This document shows, piece after piece, positions 1 through 10,587 of a DNA stretch of 64,000 bases. This DNA comes from Ananas comosus (Eukaryota; Streptophyta; Magnoliopsida; Poales; Bromeliaceae). Under the pieces are notes generated by a model that saw only the letters and a list, made by a program, of their open reading frames with translations, was not told the origin of the DNA and searched no databases. Location: positions 1,095,532 to 1,159,531 of the forward strand of contig NC_033631.1 in assembly GCF_001540865.1 (NCBI RefSeq), given 5' to 3'. Made by a program: the position numbers and the translations under genes. Position 1 is the stretch's first letter. Every line of letters starts with the position of its first letter.

Positions 1-1180
1 AATTGGAGCTATTTACCTGCAAATTTTAGCTCAAAGAAGGTATGAACCACATCCTAACATCCCCAACTCTAGTTATGAATCATCAATTTTGAAGTTGGAG
101 TAGGAAAACCCATCGAATTTAGCTTCCAAATCTCCTACTCAATGCTGTCAGCCTGCAGCGACATTCAAGGTCCAAAAAAAAAAATCTTATCGAAAATCCA
201 CTTCGACATTCGAAACTCCACTTAACCCAAAAAGTGAATTCAAGTACCACATAAATCACCTGGAAGCATCTTCAAATCAGCAGGAGTTGAAGTAATTTCT
301 ATCAAAACTCCTCCAGTTGCTCAGCTAGAGAAAGTGGAGGCTGAAATTTAACGAAATCCGGCAATTAGCATAATTTCAGCACCGCAAGGAGAAATTCGCT
401 AATTGAACTTTAACCAACCTGAAATTTAATTGACGAAACAAGTCTTCAAGCTCCTCTTTCTCTCTAGATTGTCCACAAAGCTCAATTTCGCAGCAAGAAG
501 TTCCAATAAAGAAGATTGAGTGCAGGATTTAATAGAAATCTCCATGAATTGTACATTTCAGCTCAAACTCCCAAGTCCTCTCAAATTCATCCATACTAAC
601 TTGAAATCCAAGTTAGGAGTAGCTCCAAACCTCATGAGAAAGAAGGATAATGAGCTAATACCTACTACTAAAAGATCAATCAAAAGGATTGGAGTTGAGT
701 AATTAATAAGATCCAACGAATCCTACAATTTCAGCCATTATGCATCTAAAAGAGCAATTCATGATCAATTCCGAAATAATGACCCCAATCCAAGAAATTG
801 AGATGCTCTACTGGAGATGCAGCTACTACTGCACTGCTGCCAACCTGCTAGCAGCAATGCTGCAGCCCCTTCTTGCTGGTTGGCTGCTGCTACTCCTCTC
901 CTTTTGCCGCAGCTATAAAGAAGGTAGTAGAAGGAGAATTTGAGGAATTAAAGATGGCCGCTACTTCCCTTGCCTCTGTTGCAATCTTCCTGCTGCTGCC
1001 ATCCTGCAGATTTGCGACTGTGTTGCTTGATGTCACCTTCGGCAATGCTGGCTGCATGCGCATGCAGTGAGGGTAGCAGGGAAAGGACTAGTAGTAGGAG
1101 AAGGAAATGGAAGGAATGAAGAGGGATAAGAAGAGGAGAATACTATTAGCTGGTGGATAGAACCTGTTAATTGCTACAGT
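1..1180. other. Unassigned, possibly retrotransposon-derived sequence
   Basis: No gene is recognised. The stretch has short open frames of 60 to 67 codons (520-702, 740-943) with no family resemblance I can name. Its middle (780-1070) is rich in Leu/Ala/Cys codons and CTG/CAG triplets. The texture resembles an LTR or untranslated leader of an old retroelement, but no terminal repeat, primer site or polypurine tract is visible because the window starts inside it. Confidence 0.25.
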
Positions 1181-1275
1181 CTTAGGGGGGCTGGGCTAAG
1201 GTGCAATGTGCCTTAGGCACTAGTTAGCTGGAGTGTTCCTGCTGACAATGACTTAAAATTTCGGGTTCGATTGTG

Positions 1276-1560
1276 TCGGATCGTTGGCGCTAACCATTAA
1301 TCCCAAAAGCTCGAGCTGTTAGAAATACGCAACCAATTCACTTAAAGCGTACAGAAATAGTGCCCACGGGTCTCGATTGTGACTCGGCCCACCTGGCCTC
1401 ACGCCACTTCGAACATGACTCGGCCCAACTCAGCCTCACGCCATTTCGAACATGATTCGGCCCACATGGCCTCCCGCCACAGGGCAGAATGCTAGCCCAT
1501 TTAAGCCAACAGATTGAACGTCCATTTTGCGATAAAATGATTCTAATTTTTTCTCGTCCC
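1276..1560. repeat. Dispersed repeat, TRIM/LTR-like (family GGATCGTTGGCGCTAACC)
   Basis: The block starting GGATCGTTGGCGCTAACC and running through CTCGAGCTGTTAG, CAACCAATTCACTT and GTGACTCGGCCCA recurs at 46558-46925 inside an intron of the CSC1-like gene. At the second site a copy is preceded by TGATACCAC, the complement of an initiator-tRNA-Met-type primer site. That suggests a small LTR retroelement. The shared sequence is seen directly; the element class is inferred. Confidence 0.45.
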
Positions 1561-1774
1561 GATGCTCTATGCAAGTGTCAGCTAGTCGCCAAACTGCAGT
1601 CACTTTGATAGTTAATTATTAATTTTTTTTTTCCCAAACGCTATAATTTTATGGTATGTAATTATATATAGTTGTATTGTTACTATAGTAGGCATTGTTA
1701 CTATAGTAGACTTATTTCTTATACTATATATTTTTATCAATAGAACCCAAAAGGGAATGCTCTTTTGCCCTTCT

Positions 1775-1940
1775 TTCACTCAGTTAGATTGATAGTGGTG
1801 CCCTGGCGTTGAGTAGTTGGTTGGTTAAATAATAAAATCTAACGAGTGGAAATGATCAAAGGATAGATTTAACGGCAAAAAACTCGATAACATCAAGAGC
1901 TTGATACTATCAATAGCATAATAGCCGGACTCCATAATCT
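1775..1940. mobile_element. MITE family A fragment
   Basis: Contains the family A core (AATAAAATCTAACGAGTGGAAATGATC, split here as a pattern of two parts: TCTAACGAGTGGAAATGATC and a GATAGATTTAACGG segment) and ends with AGCATAATAGCCGGACTCC. The core recurs around 4925-5055, 21470-21640 and, on the other strand, 51010-51185. Only one end is clear. Confidence 0.5.
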
Positions 1941-2189
1941 TTTATTAATAATGCATGTATTTACATGCAAAAAGTAAATAAAATAAAAGAAAAGAAGAAA
2001 AATTAATATAGTGTGAAGTTGCTTTTAGGCCACCATACATGAGACTTCTAAAGGGGCTTTTAGGCCACTAGCCCTCTACAAAAACTTTCTTCTAGAACTT
2101 GACCCTTCAAATTGTTATGTGTAAAAATAGACTTAACTAGTGAGATGGACACTAGCATGGCGAGGATATAAAGAAAGGGGGTGAACCAT

Positions 2190-2410
2190 TCGCTGCATTT
2201 TATAAAACGGTGAATGGTTCACTGTCTTCTAAAACTTAAACAGTTTTTTAAAAATAGTAAACTATTCACCGTCTTTAAATGCTTCCCTTAGACCGGTAAA
2301 AAAATTACGCTTTTAGCGGTTAACCATTTATCGCTTTTATCAAAGGTAAATACTTGGCCGCTTTTAAATACGGTAAATCATTTACCTCTTCCAATATTTT
2401 ATCAGTAAAC
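2190..2410. repeat. Cluster of inverted ACC-ATT-CACCG motifs
   Basis: Several short palindromic or near-palindromic motifs built on GGTGAATGGTTCAC, AAACTATTCACCG, GGTTAACCATTTATCG and GGTAAATCATTTACC follow one another. Similar motifs form the core of the MULE MITE at 58900-59469. The stretch is probably the interior of a decayed related element; no ends were found here. Confidence 0.3.
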
Positions 2411-2924
2411 TATCTCACCTTGCATATTAGAGGCCTATTTTTATAATTAATTTATGTAGACGAATATTTTTGTAATTGTAGGATTATTTTTTAAAAAAAC
2501 CTCCTTTTAAATACTATAAATAAAATATATATTGAATTAAATTTTACTTTTAAAAACTAACTAGCAAATATTATTTACAATTCACATGTACAGAAGGCGA
2601 CCAGTGTCTGAGTCACAGGAGTCCTCTCCACATTCTCTTTTATTTTTTATTTTAATTCCAGAACTAGCGCCCATTGCGCGTCCGCTGCAATCATGTAGAC
2701 CTTCTGATTTACAAAATTTATCACTTTCATAATTTACAATGGGTGTGTTTGCTTCGGATTATTCTATAAGGATTACATATAATTCTGTCAAAATTGTTAT
2801 GTTTGGTTCATCCAATCTATAATCTAATTGGTAATGTAGCATTACAAATGATGTAGGATTACTTTGAAAATATTACCGAGTGAGAATGGTTAATTATCTT
2901 GTATTATTGATGGCAGCTATCAAG

Positions 2925-3115
2925 TTTTTCACTGTTAGATCTACCCATTCGATCATGTTCATCCGTCAGATTATACTATTCAACAAACCATCCACTCAAC
3001 TCTAGGAGACCACTATTATTCTAACCCTATATCTCTTCATCCGATGGCCGAAAACCTAATAGCACCAATAACTTGATGCTATTAATAGTACAATAGCCTA
3101 GTTCATATTTTATGA
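2925..3115. mobile_element. MITE family A fragment
   Basis: Shares the family A core: TAGATCTACCCATTCGATCA, CCATCCACTCAACTCTAGG, GAGACCACTATTATTCTAAC and the inner end AAAACCTAATAGCACC. It is oriented like the copies at 21165 and 51010, that is, reversed relative to 4815. The last part (3080-3110) carries the copy-specific tip TGATGCTATTAATAG. Confidence 0.45.
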
Positions 3116-3567
3116 CTCTGTTATTATGTAATAATAGCATGATCTGGATTTATTTTTATTTGAACAAAAGGAAGTCAATTTTCATGAATTTATTTTTCTT
3201 AGCTCCCGAGGGTTTGTAATACTCGTGGGCACTTATTTGTAAGGTCTAATAGTTAACTTGGTGCATTTTTGGTGGATTTAAAATTTCTTCGATAAAATCG
3301 ACGAAATTCAGAAAATTAAAACGCTCGCAATCAAGTCATTATTTTATGTAATATTTTTCTTAATTTTCACAAACGAAAAGTCCTGCTATACAAAATATAC
3401 TCTGAGACGATCATCTTAAACCAAATTTTATCGAAATAGAGTTTTGAGCACGAAATTATAAATTTCCAAAGTCATTAATTACTACGTGCACGAAATTTCT
3501 ATTAATTATCAACAAAATTATTAGATCTTAATTTTAAAATAAAATATTGATTATCAAATATTATTTA

Positions 3568-3570
<3 letters not shown>

Positions 3571-3620
<50 letters not shown>
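3571..3620. repeat. (TA)n microsatellite
   Basis: About 25 uninterrupted TA dinucleotides. They directly precede a family A MITE, as TA runs do at most family A and B copies in the window, which suggests these elements insert into or carry TA-rich ends. Confidence 0.9.
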
Positions 3621-3624
<4 letters not shown>

Positions 3625-3880
3625 TAAGGCTGGAATACTATTAATAATAAAACACTTTTTTTGCTATTAATTTTTAACCGCTTGGATGAAAACAATTGTA
3701 GAGTCAGGATGATATTAGTCGGTTAGAGTTGAGTGGTCCCCCTAGGGTGAGTGGTCCCCCAATGGGTTATAGTATTTAATCCAATTGTTAGAAATAATGA
3801 AAATAGTTGATCCAAAGGCTAAAAAAACTGATAGCAATAATGGAATTTTGCTACTAATATATAAGCCCAGTCCAACTCTA
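3620..3880. mobile_element. MITE family A copy
   Basis: Begins AATTAAGGCTGGAATAC, contains GTGGTCCCCCTAGGG and a second GTGGTCCCCC, and ends with a TGCTACTAATATATAAGCCCAG tip of which the inner part is GATAGCAATAATGG. The left tip (TTTTTTGCTATTAAT) pairs with the right tip (ATTTTGCTACTAAT region) rather than with tips of other copies. Flanked by TA runs on both sides. Confidence 0.55.
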
Positions 3881-3949
3881 TATATATATATATAGAGAGA
3901 GATGTAGAGAGCAGATGAGAGAAGAGAGAGAGAGAAAGAGTGAGAGAGC

Positions 3950-4175
3950 GAGTGAGCTAGAATACTTTTACATAGTATATGGGCGTGTGCTTTAGTATTT
4001 TAGCCCTTGGATGGAGAGATTGGAGGTTGAGATGATGATGGTAGATGGTGGTAGGTGTGTGGTGAAATATGTTTGATCAAGGACTATTAGTATTCAAAGA
4101 AGTGAGATCTAATGGCTAAAAACCTAATAGCACCATGTAGGTGATAAAAGCATCCTACTCAACTCTATATATCAT
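3950..4175. mobile_element. MITE family A copy (diverged)
   Basis: Starts GAGCTAGAATACTTTTACATA and ends GCATCCTACTCAACTC next to TA repeats. The interior (TAGCCCTTGGATGGAG, ATCTAATGGCTAAAAACC) is a diverged family A core. It is preceded by a GA-rich run at 3890-3950. Confidence 0.45.
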
Positions 4176-4814
4176 ATTATATATATATAGAAGTATACCA
4201 GTGGTGCAGGGAGTATGTTCATAGTTGGTAGTAGGGGTGGAACGAGCCGAGCTCGAGGCGAAGCTTATGTCAGCTCAAATTCGGCTTGAAATTAATTTCG
4301 AGCCTAAATCTAGGCTCAAGCTCGTCTTGAATAATTACGAGCCCGAGCCTAATTTCGAGTCGAGCCAGCTCGAGCTCTAAACGAGCCGATTGAAATCTTG
4401 ACATTATATAATCAATAGTTTAATTTTATAGAACATTACTACAATTTAATGCAACATGTCCAATAGTTCAAAATACAAAATAATTGCAAGAAATGTGAGC
4501 TAAGGTGACTGTCCTGACTGGGTGAGGTCTGAGAGAGAAAGAGAGAGAAGAGGAAGGAAAGAGAGAGCGAGAGAGAGAGAGAGAGAGACGAGAGGTGGAA
4601 AAAATTAGGGATTTGGAAATTGAATGTTATTCATGTTTTAGTATTATGTGCAACAGTTAAATCTGAAAGGAGAGAGTGTGTATGTAAATTTTGGAATTGG
4701 GCCTCAATTGCACGGTTGTACTTGTTGGGTTTATTTTTGGGGCCAACAATAATGCCCAAATTAAATTTAAAGCCTATATATTAATTAAAATACATTATAT
4801 TTAATAATGTTATT

Positions 4815-5050
4815 ATATATATAGAACTAGGCTACTAGGCTATAATAGCATCAATCGTTTGGGTGTTACCAAGTTTTGGCCATTGGATTAAGAAGATGTG
4901 TGGTTAGGATGATGTGGGCCCCCTAGGGTTGAGTGGTGTTGGTTGAATAGTATGATCTAACGGGTGAAAATGATCCAAGGGTAGATCTACGGCGGAAAAC
5001 TTGGTAGCACCAAGTGCTGTCGTGCTATTAAAGCATAAGTAGCCGGACTC

Positions 5051-5065
<15 letters not shown>
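4815..5065. mobile_element. MITE family A, complete copy nested in the hAT element
   Basis: Left end GGCTACTAGGCTATAATAGC, right end TTAAAGCATAAGTAGCCGGAC, with the core CCCCCTAGGGTTGAGTGG and TGATCTAACGGGTG between. TA runs border it on both sides. The outer TIR (GGCTACT.../...AGTAGCC) is shared with the copy at 21375-21640, but the next 25 bases are specific to this copy and are matched at its other end. Confidence 0.65.
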
Positions 5066-5081
<16 letters not shown>

Positions 5082-5109
5082 TATATAATATATATTATAT
5101 TATATATAT

Positions 5110-5645
5110 ATATATATATAGTAGACTAGGCTACTATTACTATCGGTAGCACGGAGCGCTCCGTGCTACCAAGTTGTTTTCGATGATGCAGCTTCCAAAT
5201 CGACGATGACGCTCCGTTGGACTTGATCTACACTATTGAAATTATTTAGAAACTAAATTTCATAATTTTCGAGATCATTTACCTATCAAACAAGTAGTCT
5301 AAAATTGACGGCTTGAAAATAAAATATCTCATGAAAAATGAGAGAAAATATTTAATTCAAATCAGATATATGATCTTATTCTAAATAGTGAAAAGAATTT
5401 TCTATAAAATTTTCATCGCATTTTTGGATTGTTTTACACACCGCTAAACTCACAAACACACCACATCGCCCATTAAAATTGTCAATTTTGAGATTCTTTG
5501 ATCACTAGTCAAATGAAGTCGAAAAAATCTGAAATTTAGTTTCCAAATAGTTTCAATAGTGTAGATCAAGTCTACCCGGAGCCGATCATCGATTTTGAAG
5601 CCGCGCATGATCGAAAACAACTTGGTAGGCACGGAGCGCTAGATA
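5110..5645. mobile_element. Foldback MITE family B
   Basis: Two arms of roughly 230 bases are imperfect reverse complements. Left arm: GTAGCACGGAGCGCTCCGTGC, then AAGTTGTTTTCGATGATG, CTTGATCTACACTATTG. Right arm: CAATAGTGTAGATCAAGTC, GATCGAAAACAACTTGGTA, GCACGGAGCGC. Related copies are at 49105-49628, 51340-51870 and 51950-52375. No coding capacity. Confidence 0.7.
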
Positions 5646-6084
5646 ATATATATATATTATATATTCGATGCTTTTCGAGCTTTTCGATGCTAATTCGAAC
5701 GAGCCGAGTAATACTCAAGCTCGGCTTGAAATGAATTTCGAGCCTTTTATTTGTTCAACTCGGCTCATTTTAATTCGAATCGAGCTCGAGCGAGCCGAAT
5801 ATCGAGCCGAACACGAGTCGAACGCGAGCCGGCTCGCTCGTTTGCCAGCCCTAGTTGGTAGCATCACTCGGTCCCTACGCGGAGACGACTCGCGTGGGTC
5901 CAGCGAGTCCTCTCCGCGTCTTTTTTTTTTTAATTTTTGATTTTAATAATATTTCAGGACTCGCAACTAAAGCGCGTCAGCGCATATTTTACATAATCTG
6001 ATACAAAAATTAGCATTTCTGTATAATTTGCAAATTATAATATTTTACTATTCTATTTAATAATAATTTTTATGGTAAAACAAA

Positions 6085-6580
6085 GGGTAAATGACACTTT
6101 CCGCCCCCAAACCATGAGGCGCGTGACACTTTCGTCCTCAAAGTTTAATTTGCTATAATTTTGTCGTTCGAACTACGAGGTGAGTTACACTTTTGTCCTC
6201 AAACTTTAATTAGTTATAACTTTTAGCTCGAACTATAAAGTATGTGATATTTTAGTCCGTGAACTTTTTGAATTATAGTATATTGTCCTTGATGATGCAA
6301 TAATAATTAAAATACTCTACATTTGTTGAATACTAATAATTTATCCATACTTATTTAAAAAAAAGAATTGACTGTGAGACTTAATTGTAATAATTCAGCA
6401 AGTTCATGGACTAAAATGTAACAAGTTTTAAATGTCGAGCCATATATTATACTTAATTAAAGTTCGAGAACTAAAATGTAATGTATCGCATAATTCGAGC
6501 CAAAAATTATAATAAATTAAAATTTGAGAGCTAAAATGTCACGCACCTCATAGTTTGAGGACCAAAAGTGTAATTTATCC
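6085..6580. mobile_element. MULE-type MITE with 9-bp target duplication
   Basis: Flanked by TAAAACAAA on both sides (6076-6084 and 6581-6589). The left end GGGTAAATGACACTTT is an inverted match of the right end AAAAGTGTAATTTATCC, and the complementarity continues inward (CCATGAGGCGCGTGACA against TGTCACGCACCTCATAG). A 9-bp duplication and long TIRs fit Mutator-like elements. The interior repeats phrases such as GAACTAAAATGTAA. It has no coding capacity. Confidence 0.8.
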
Positions 6581-6640
6581 TAAAACAAATTATAAAATTA
6601 TAAAACAACATACTAAAACTTTTCGAATGCATAATGACGA

Positions 6641-7005
6641 CTAGGGAGAAAGGCACGCGCACGATGCCGAGCTTGACCAGCGCGGGGCGGTTGAGCGGGT
6701 AGAGCGCGATGAATGCAGAATGACGACGAGGGAGAAAAGTGCGGGCACGGCGCTGAGATCGACCAGCACGGGATAGTTGAGCGGGTAAAGCGCGACGAAT
6801 GCAGAATGACGACGAGGGAGAAGAGCGCGGGCATGGCGCCGAGCTCGACCAACACAGAGTGGTTGAGCGGGTAGAGTGCAATGCCAAAGAGCGCCTTGAG
6901 CCCGTCCTTGATTGAGTGAAAAGGAGCCTCGGAGGTGCAGATGAGTGTGAGGAGGAAGGCGAGGAGGGGCCGCTTCAAGACGATAATCGGGCGATAGGCC
7001 TCCAC
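6641..7005 (-). pseudogene. Gene fragment with three tandem copies of an ARM-like repeat
   Basis: Read on the minus strand, the frame beginning near 7005 contains a segment like LYPLNHSVLVELGAMPALF, followed by two more diverged copies each about 84 bp apart (the later copies are in shifted frames). The LVELGAMPALFSLV phrase resembles an armadillo repeat of the kind found in plant U-box E3 ligases. The parent gene is therefore inferred to be a U-box/ARM protein, but there is no U-box here, no stable frame and no start. The GC-rich island in AT-rich repeats suggests a captured exon that was internally amplified. It could also be a fragment of another ARM protein. Confidence 0.4.
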
Positions 7006-7019
7006 AGCGAGGAAGCTGT

Positions 7020-7770
7020 AGAGTATAATTTTCGCTCAAACAGTATAACTTTGCTCAAAAAGTGTAACTTTTGTTTCAAAAAGTACAATTTTTGTATCAA
7101 AAAATACAACATTCGTCTTGAATTATGTAATTTTCTTGTGAAATAATGCAACTTTACCTTAATAGTGCAACTTGATATTCTTTTCCTTCTTCTCTGATTC
7201 TTGATCTTTTCTGTAGCAGTGATGATATATAATGGTCTTTCAAGAAAAAAAATATCTTTTTATTTTTATTTTTATTCTTTTTTTTCTGCCATCTGCATCT
7301 TTTTTCATTCCTTGGAGAAGCGCAGGCGCATCTTTCTTCTCACCATCACGTGCGACAGCGAGCACTGCCTCGGCCACGAACTCATTGCCTTCGTCTGTTC
7401 CGCCCCCACCCGTGCCCGCTCCAAGTCCTCCTCCTTCAGCGTCGGCGTCGGTGCCGGCACTGGCATTGGCAGAGGCGGTGGCGGAGGCGGAGAAAGAGTA
7501 GGAGGCAACGTTCTCCTTACCGTTGCCGAGGGTCGCAAAGGCGGTGGAGGAGGCGAGGAGGTCGAAAAAAAAAAAAAAAAAAAAAAAAAAGGAGAAGGAG
7601 AGAGAGGAAAAGGAATAAAAATATTTTGATCAATTTTTTTAAAATTCGAGCTGAATTTGTAAAATTCAAAATAGTGGCCCATTTTTACAAAATCTGGAGA
7701 CTAGTAGATTTTTTATGCAAGAAATGCAATTTATTATTGAGATTAGATTTTAGATAGGTATTTTAGTAAT
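7020..7770. other. Unassigned stretch with GC-rich island and A tract
   Basis: 7020-7190 has several degenerate repeats of the form AAAAAGTnnAACTTTTG. 7340-7560 is GC-rich and open in several frames (Pro/Ser/Ala or Gly/Arg low-complexity), followed by a 26-base A tract at 7565. The open frames there are compositional and not gene-like. It may continue the same captured-fragment element as 6641-7005. Confidence 0.3.
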
Positions 7771-7849
7771 TTTAGAATATATTTAAAAAATTTGAATGGT
7801 AGCAAAAGGTAAATAATCAAAAGGAGCCCCTATAATTCCATGGCACACT

Positions 7850-8095
7850 ACAACCAAGTACTGACGGGAAAAGTCAAGAGGGAAGTACTTTCTTGGTAGC
7901 TGCAGTGTCCAAATCACTTGCTCCCAGCTCCTTGTTTATAATGTATAGTTCATCCTCATCTTCCACTCCTCAATCCCTAAAACATCTACTTCAAGAGCTT
8001 CTTTGATTGCAGTATTTTCTCTAGTTAAATTTGAGATTAATTATTTTGGAGCAGCTCCCTCTTCAATCTCCTTTTTGGATCTGTGGTTAGTTGTG
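7850..8095 (+). promoter_or_regulatory. Conserved leader (5'UTR exon) of NLR unit 1
   Basis: A block containing AAAACATCTACTTCAAGAGC, TCTTTGATTGCAG and GGAGCAGCTCCCTC is repeated at 22370-22537 and 52700-53024, each time 1.7 to 7.3 kb upstream of an NLR start codon. Part of it also occurs at 41203-41420. The conserved block ends at CTGTG/GTTAGT, a plausible 5' splice site. A matching acceptor, TTTTAG (or TTTCAG), lies 16-23 bases before each start codon. I infer a non-coding first exon with a 5'UTR intron (here 8096-10587). Promoter elements were not resolved. Confidence 0.55.
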
Positions 8096-8443
8096 CATCT
8101 TCTTCTACTTGTTCTTTTTAATTAATTTTATTCTCTTTGCTATCAGCTGGCTTAATTCTTTTGTTAAAGCACAGAGAGTATTGTATATGTCTTTGTTGAT
8201 TAATATATATATTGTTTCGATTCACTCGATCTTTGGTAACAAAATAACAAAAGATAATAATTAAGGTAGAATAATTTGGCCTCATATAGTATTTTCACTT
8301 TATTGTTGATGATTGAGCATCTAAATCAATGATCAATAACATGCAAGATGATTAAGGATACGTAAACTTTCCAAAAAAAGAATTTTATGATTTTTAAAAT
8401 TCATTTTCTAGCTCACCAAGTGGGTACAATATATATGAATGGT

Positions 8444-8529
8444 CAAAATTAGTTCGAGTTCTAGTTGATTCATATTTCTAGTTAAGTTTATTTATAAATG
8501 AAATAAACGAAGCGGGTTAATTTCTCTCT
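8444..8529 (+). mobile_element. 5'-truncated tRNA-derived SINE
   Basis: Starts within the box B region (TTCGAGTTCTAGTTGATTC) and continues through AAATGAAATAAACGAAGCGGG to TCTCTCAAAAAAAAA. It matches the 3' half of the fuller SINE at 22837-22994. Units 2 and 3 lack an insertion at this exact point (compare around 23060 and 53405), so it is specific to unit 1. Confidence 0.65.
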
Positions 8530-8699
8530 CAAAAAAAAAGTAACTTCTAAAAATATAATTAAAAAAAATCTTAAATTCACAATCTTGGTTGTAGATCATA
8601 ATCTAGATAGTTGAGAGGATTTTATTTCTCATCAAGAGCTCAACTAATTCGGATTGTTCTTTGCAGTTAAACAAGAAGAAAGTGTCTTGTTTTACTTAT

Positions 8700-8810
8700 T
8701 AAATTCTTAATTTTGGGGTCATTCGATCACTAGGTAAATGAAAACGACAAAAAGAAAATTCAGTTCCTAAACCATGCAAATATTCTAGATAATATTTAAC
8801 GGTACGAGGC
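8700..8810. repeat. Half of a foldback family B MITE
   Basis: GGGGTCATTCGATCACTAGG, AATGAAAACGACAAAAAG and TTCTAGATAATATTT match one arm of family B (compare 5480-5560). The same half-element is at 58795-58900 in unit 3, so it predates the split of these two units. It is not found in unit 2. Confidence 0.5.
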
Positions 8811-8922
8811 ATTATTTAAATGCCTCATCATCAAAAAAAAAAAAAAAGTATCAAAGTCATTTCACTTTAAGAAATATTCTTGCTGAACTCACAAATATAA
8901 CAATTATTTCAGGTAAAAAAAA

Positions 8923-9899
8923 GAGTAATGCTTCAATACTCCATTTTAATCTTAGCCATTTATTTTTAATTAATGAAAAGTTAAGATTTATATGTAAAAA
9001 AAGACGACATGCTATTCCACAAGCAGTACCGATCACCAGGTATGTGCAATAGGGACATTTTGGGAAAAAGAAAGAGCCAATATTGAAAAGTTAAAAGAGT
9101 CAATATTAGAAAGTTTTACACAGTACGCTCTTTAATCATGGAGAGAACGAATTTTCAATTGGATTACCAATTTTGATGACTAATTTTAATAATAATTTGT
9201 GATGACATAAGTTTTTAGTGATTTATAATTTAAAATTAATTATCAAACATAAAAACTTTATGTTTAAATAGTTAATAAAATTTATTTTTTTAACTACAAT
9301 ATAAATTAAATCTAAATTTAAAATTTAAAGTTGATCATTATTTTGAATTTTAATGCTGTTTTTGAATATTAAATTAACAATTTGAATTTAAAACATAGAA
9401 ATGTTTTATTTAAATAAATAATAAAAGTTGGATTTATAAATATAGTACAACTTAAATTACAATTTAAAATGGATTAATATTTTTGAACTTTCACGTTATT
9501 TTAATATTGAATTGACAATTTTATTTGAAATGTATTACTAATTTAAATATAAAATTTTCTTTCTAAAATTTAAATTTAAATTTATGTTTGAATTTAATCT
9601 ATACAATTATAAACACAAAGTTTAAAATCAAGTTAAATTGTAAATTCAAATTTATGAAGATTTACCACTTATCAATTAGCTATTATCTAATTTGGTTAGT
9701 AATAGAATTAAATTAGGAAACGAAAGATTTGTTAGATGTTGTTAAATTTGGTAATTGGCTAGTATATATTTCTAATATTGCATTTAAGATCAATTTCGAT
9801 TGGTAACCTGTTGAGCAGGTTATTATTGTGTTAAGTCGATTTTAACCTTAAAAATTGAATGATCAGATTTAAATTGGCTGGTGTATTGAAGCATTTCTC
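8923..9899. mobile_element. AT-rich MITE in the NLR unit 1 intron
   Basis: The left end GAGTAATGCTTCAATAC and right end GTATTGAAGCATTTCTC are inverted repeats. The insertion lies within an A run (AAAAAAAA on both sides). Unit 3 has the uninterrupted site near 59595-59615 (GAAAAAAAACATCAGTTGATG). The interior is AT-rich with many TTAAATTTAAA-type segments. No transposase; superfamily not assigned. Confidence 0.6.
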
Positions 9900-10587
9900 A
9901 AAAAAAATTCAGTTAATGTCAAAACTTATAATGTAGAACTTTTACAAATTGCCGAACAAATCAAAGAAGCTCAAATAGAACTTTTAGATTCTGGTCCGAT
10001 AGTAAGCAGTATGAATGTCGAGGCAATAAAGTTTAACATATTAGAAATACGGCAGTTCATGAGTCTAAAATTAAGTTCTTATATTTCTATCAAAACAAAA
10101 CTATTTGAAGAAGCACTAGCTAATAATTTCTTGCTCAAATGACTTACAATCGTGATAAATATTAATTAACTTAATTAACAAGAAGAGGGCTTCAAAACAA
10201 ACTTGATTTATAATTGTTAATTGTAAAATAATTTACAATCACTCTAAATACAATACCATCTACTCACTGACTAGCAGCAGATTCATTTACTTTCCAACTC
10301 TTTATTGATTTCATACATTGAGGTCGAGTTCAGTATGACTAGTTACGATGATTCTTTTACCTCAAAATTTTGTTAAACTGAATCTCAAACAAGTTATTGG
10401 TGTTTTTTCTTTTCAACTGAGGATTCTAACAAATGCTTGTTTAGTGCACTACAGAGTTATTCCGGTTGAGACAATTACATATTTTTTACAAAAATTGCCT
10501 TGAATCATAAGAGTGTTAAGAAATAATCATTTTCGCTAGTGGTGCATTTGAAGAGACATGGTAATTTGAAAAGATTGTTTATTTTAG
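9900..10587. other. 3' part of the NLR unit 1 5'UTR intron
   Basis: Homologous to 23480-24227 and 59600-60346, upstream of the other two NLR genes, and AT-rich with no open frame. Ends with the putative acceptor ATTTTAG, after which GTTCAATTCAGAGGAAG leads to the start codon. Shared phrases include TAGATTCTGGTCCGATA and CAATCACTCT. Nothing else is seen in it. Confidence 0.45.

Larger units (their letters stand above)
4232..5853. mobile_element. Non-autonomous hAT-type transposon with 8-bp target duplication
   Basis: Seen in the sequence: the left end TAGGGGTGGAACGAGC and the right end GCTCGTTTGCCAGCCCTA are imperfect inverted repeats, and the identical octamer GTTGGTAG lies immediately outside both (4224-4231 and 5854-5861). 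An 8-bp duplication and TAGGG...CCCTA ends fit the hAT superfamily. The subterminal DNA (4240-4390 and 5670-5840) is dense in GAGCCGAGCTCGAGC-like motifs. No transposase frame is present. A family A MITE (4815-5065) and a family B foldback (5110-5645) sit inside. Confidence 0.8.

Noticed and set aside
7201..7757. Several overlapping frames of 89 to 142 codons on both strands
   Set aside because: They arise from a GC-rich low-complexity island and a long A tract; all frames are open at once and give Pro/Ser/Ala, Arg or Lys runs without any domain.
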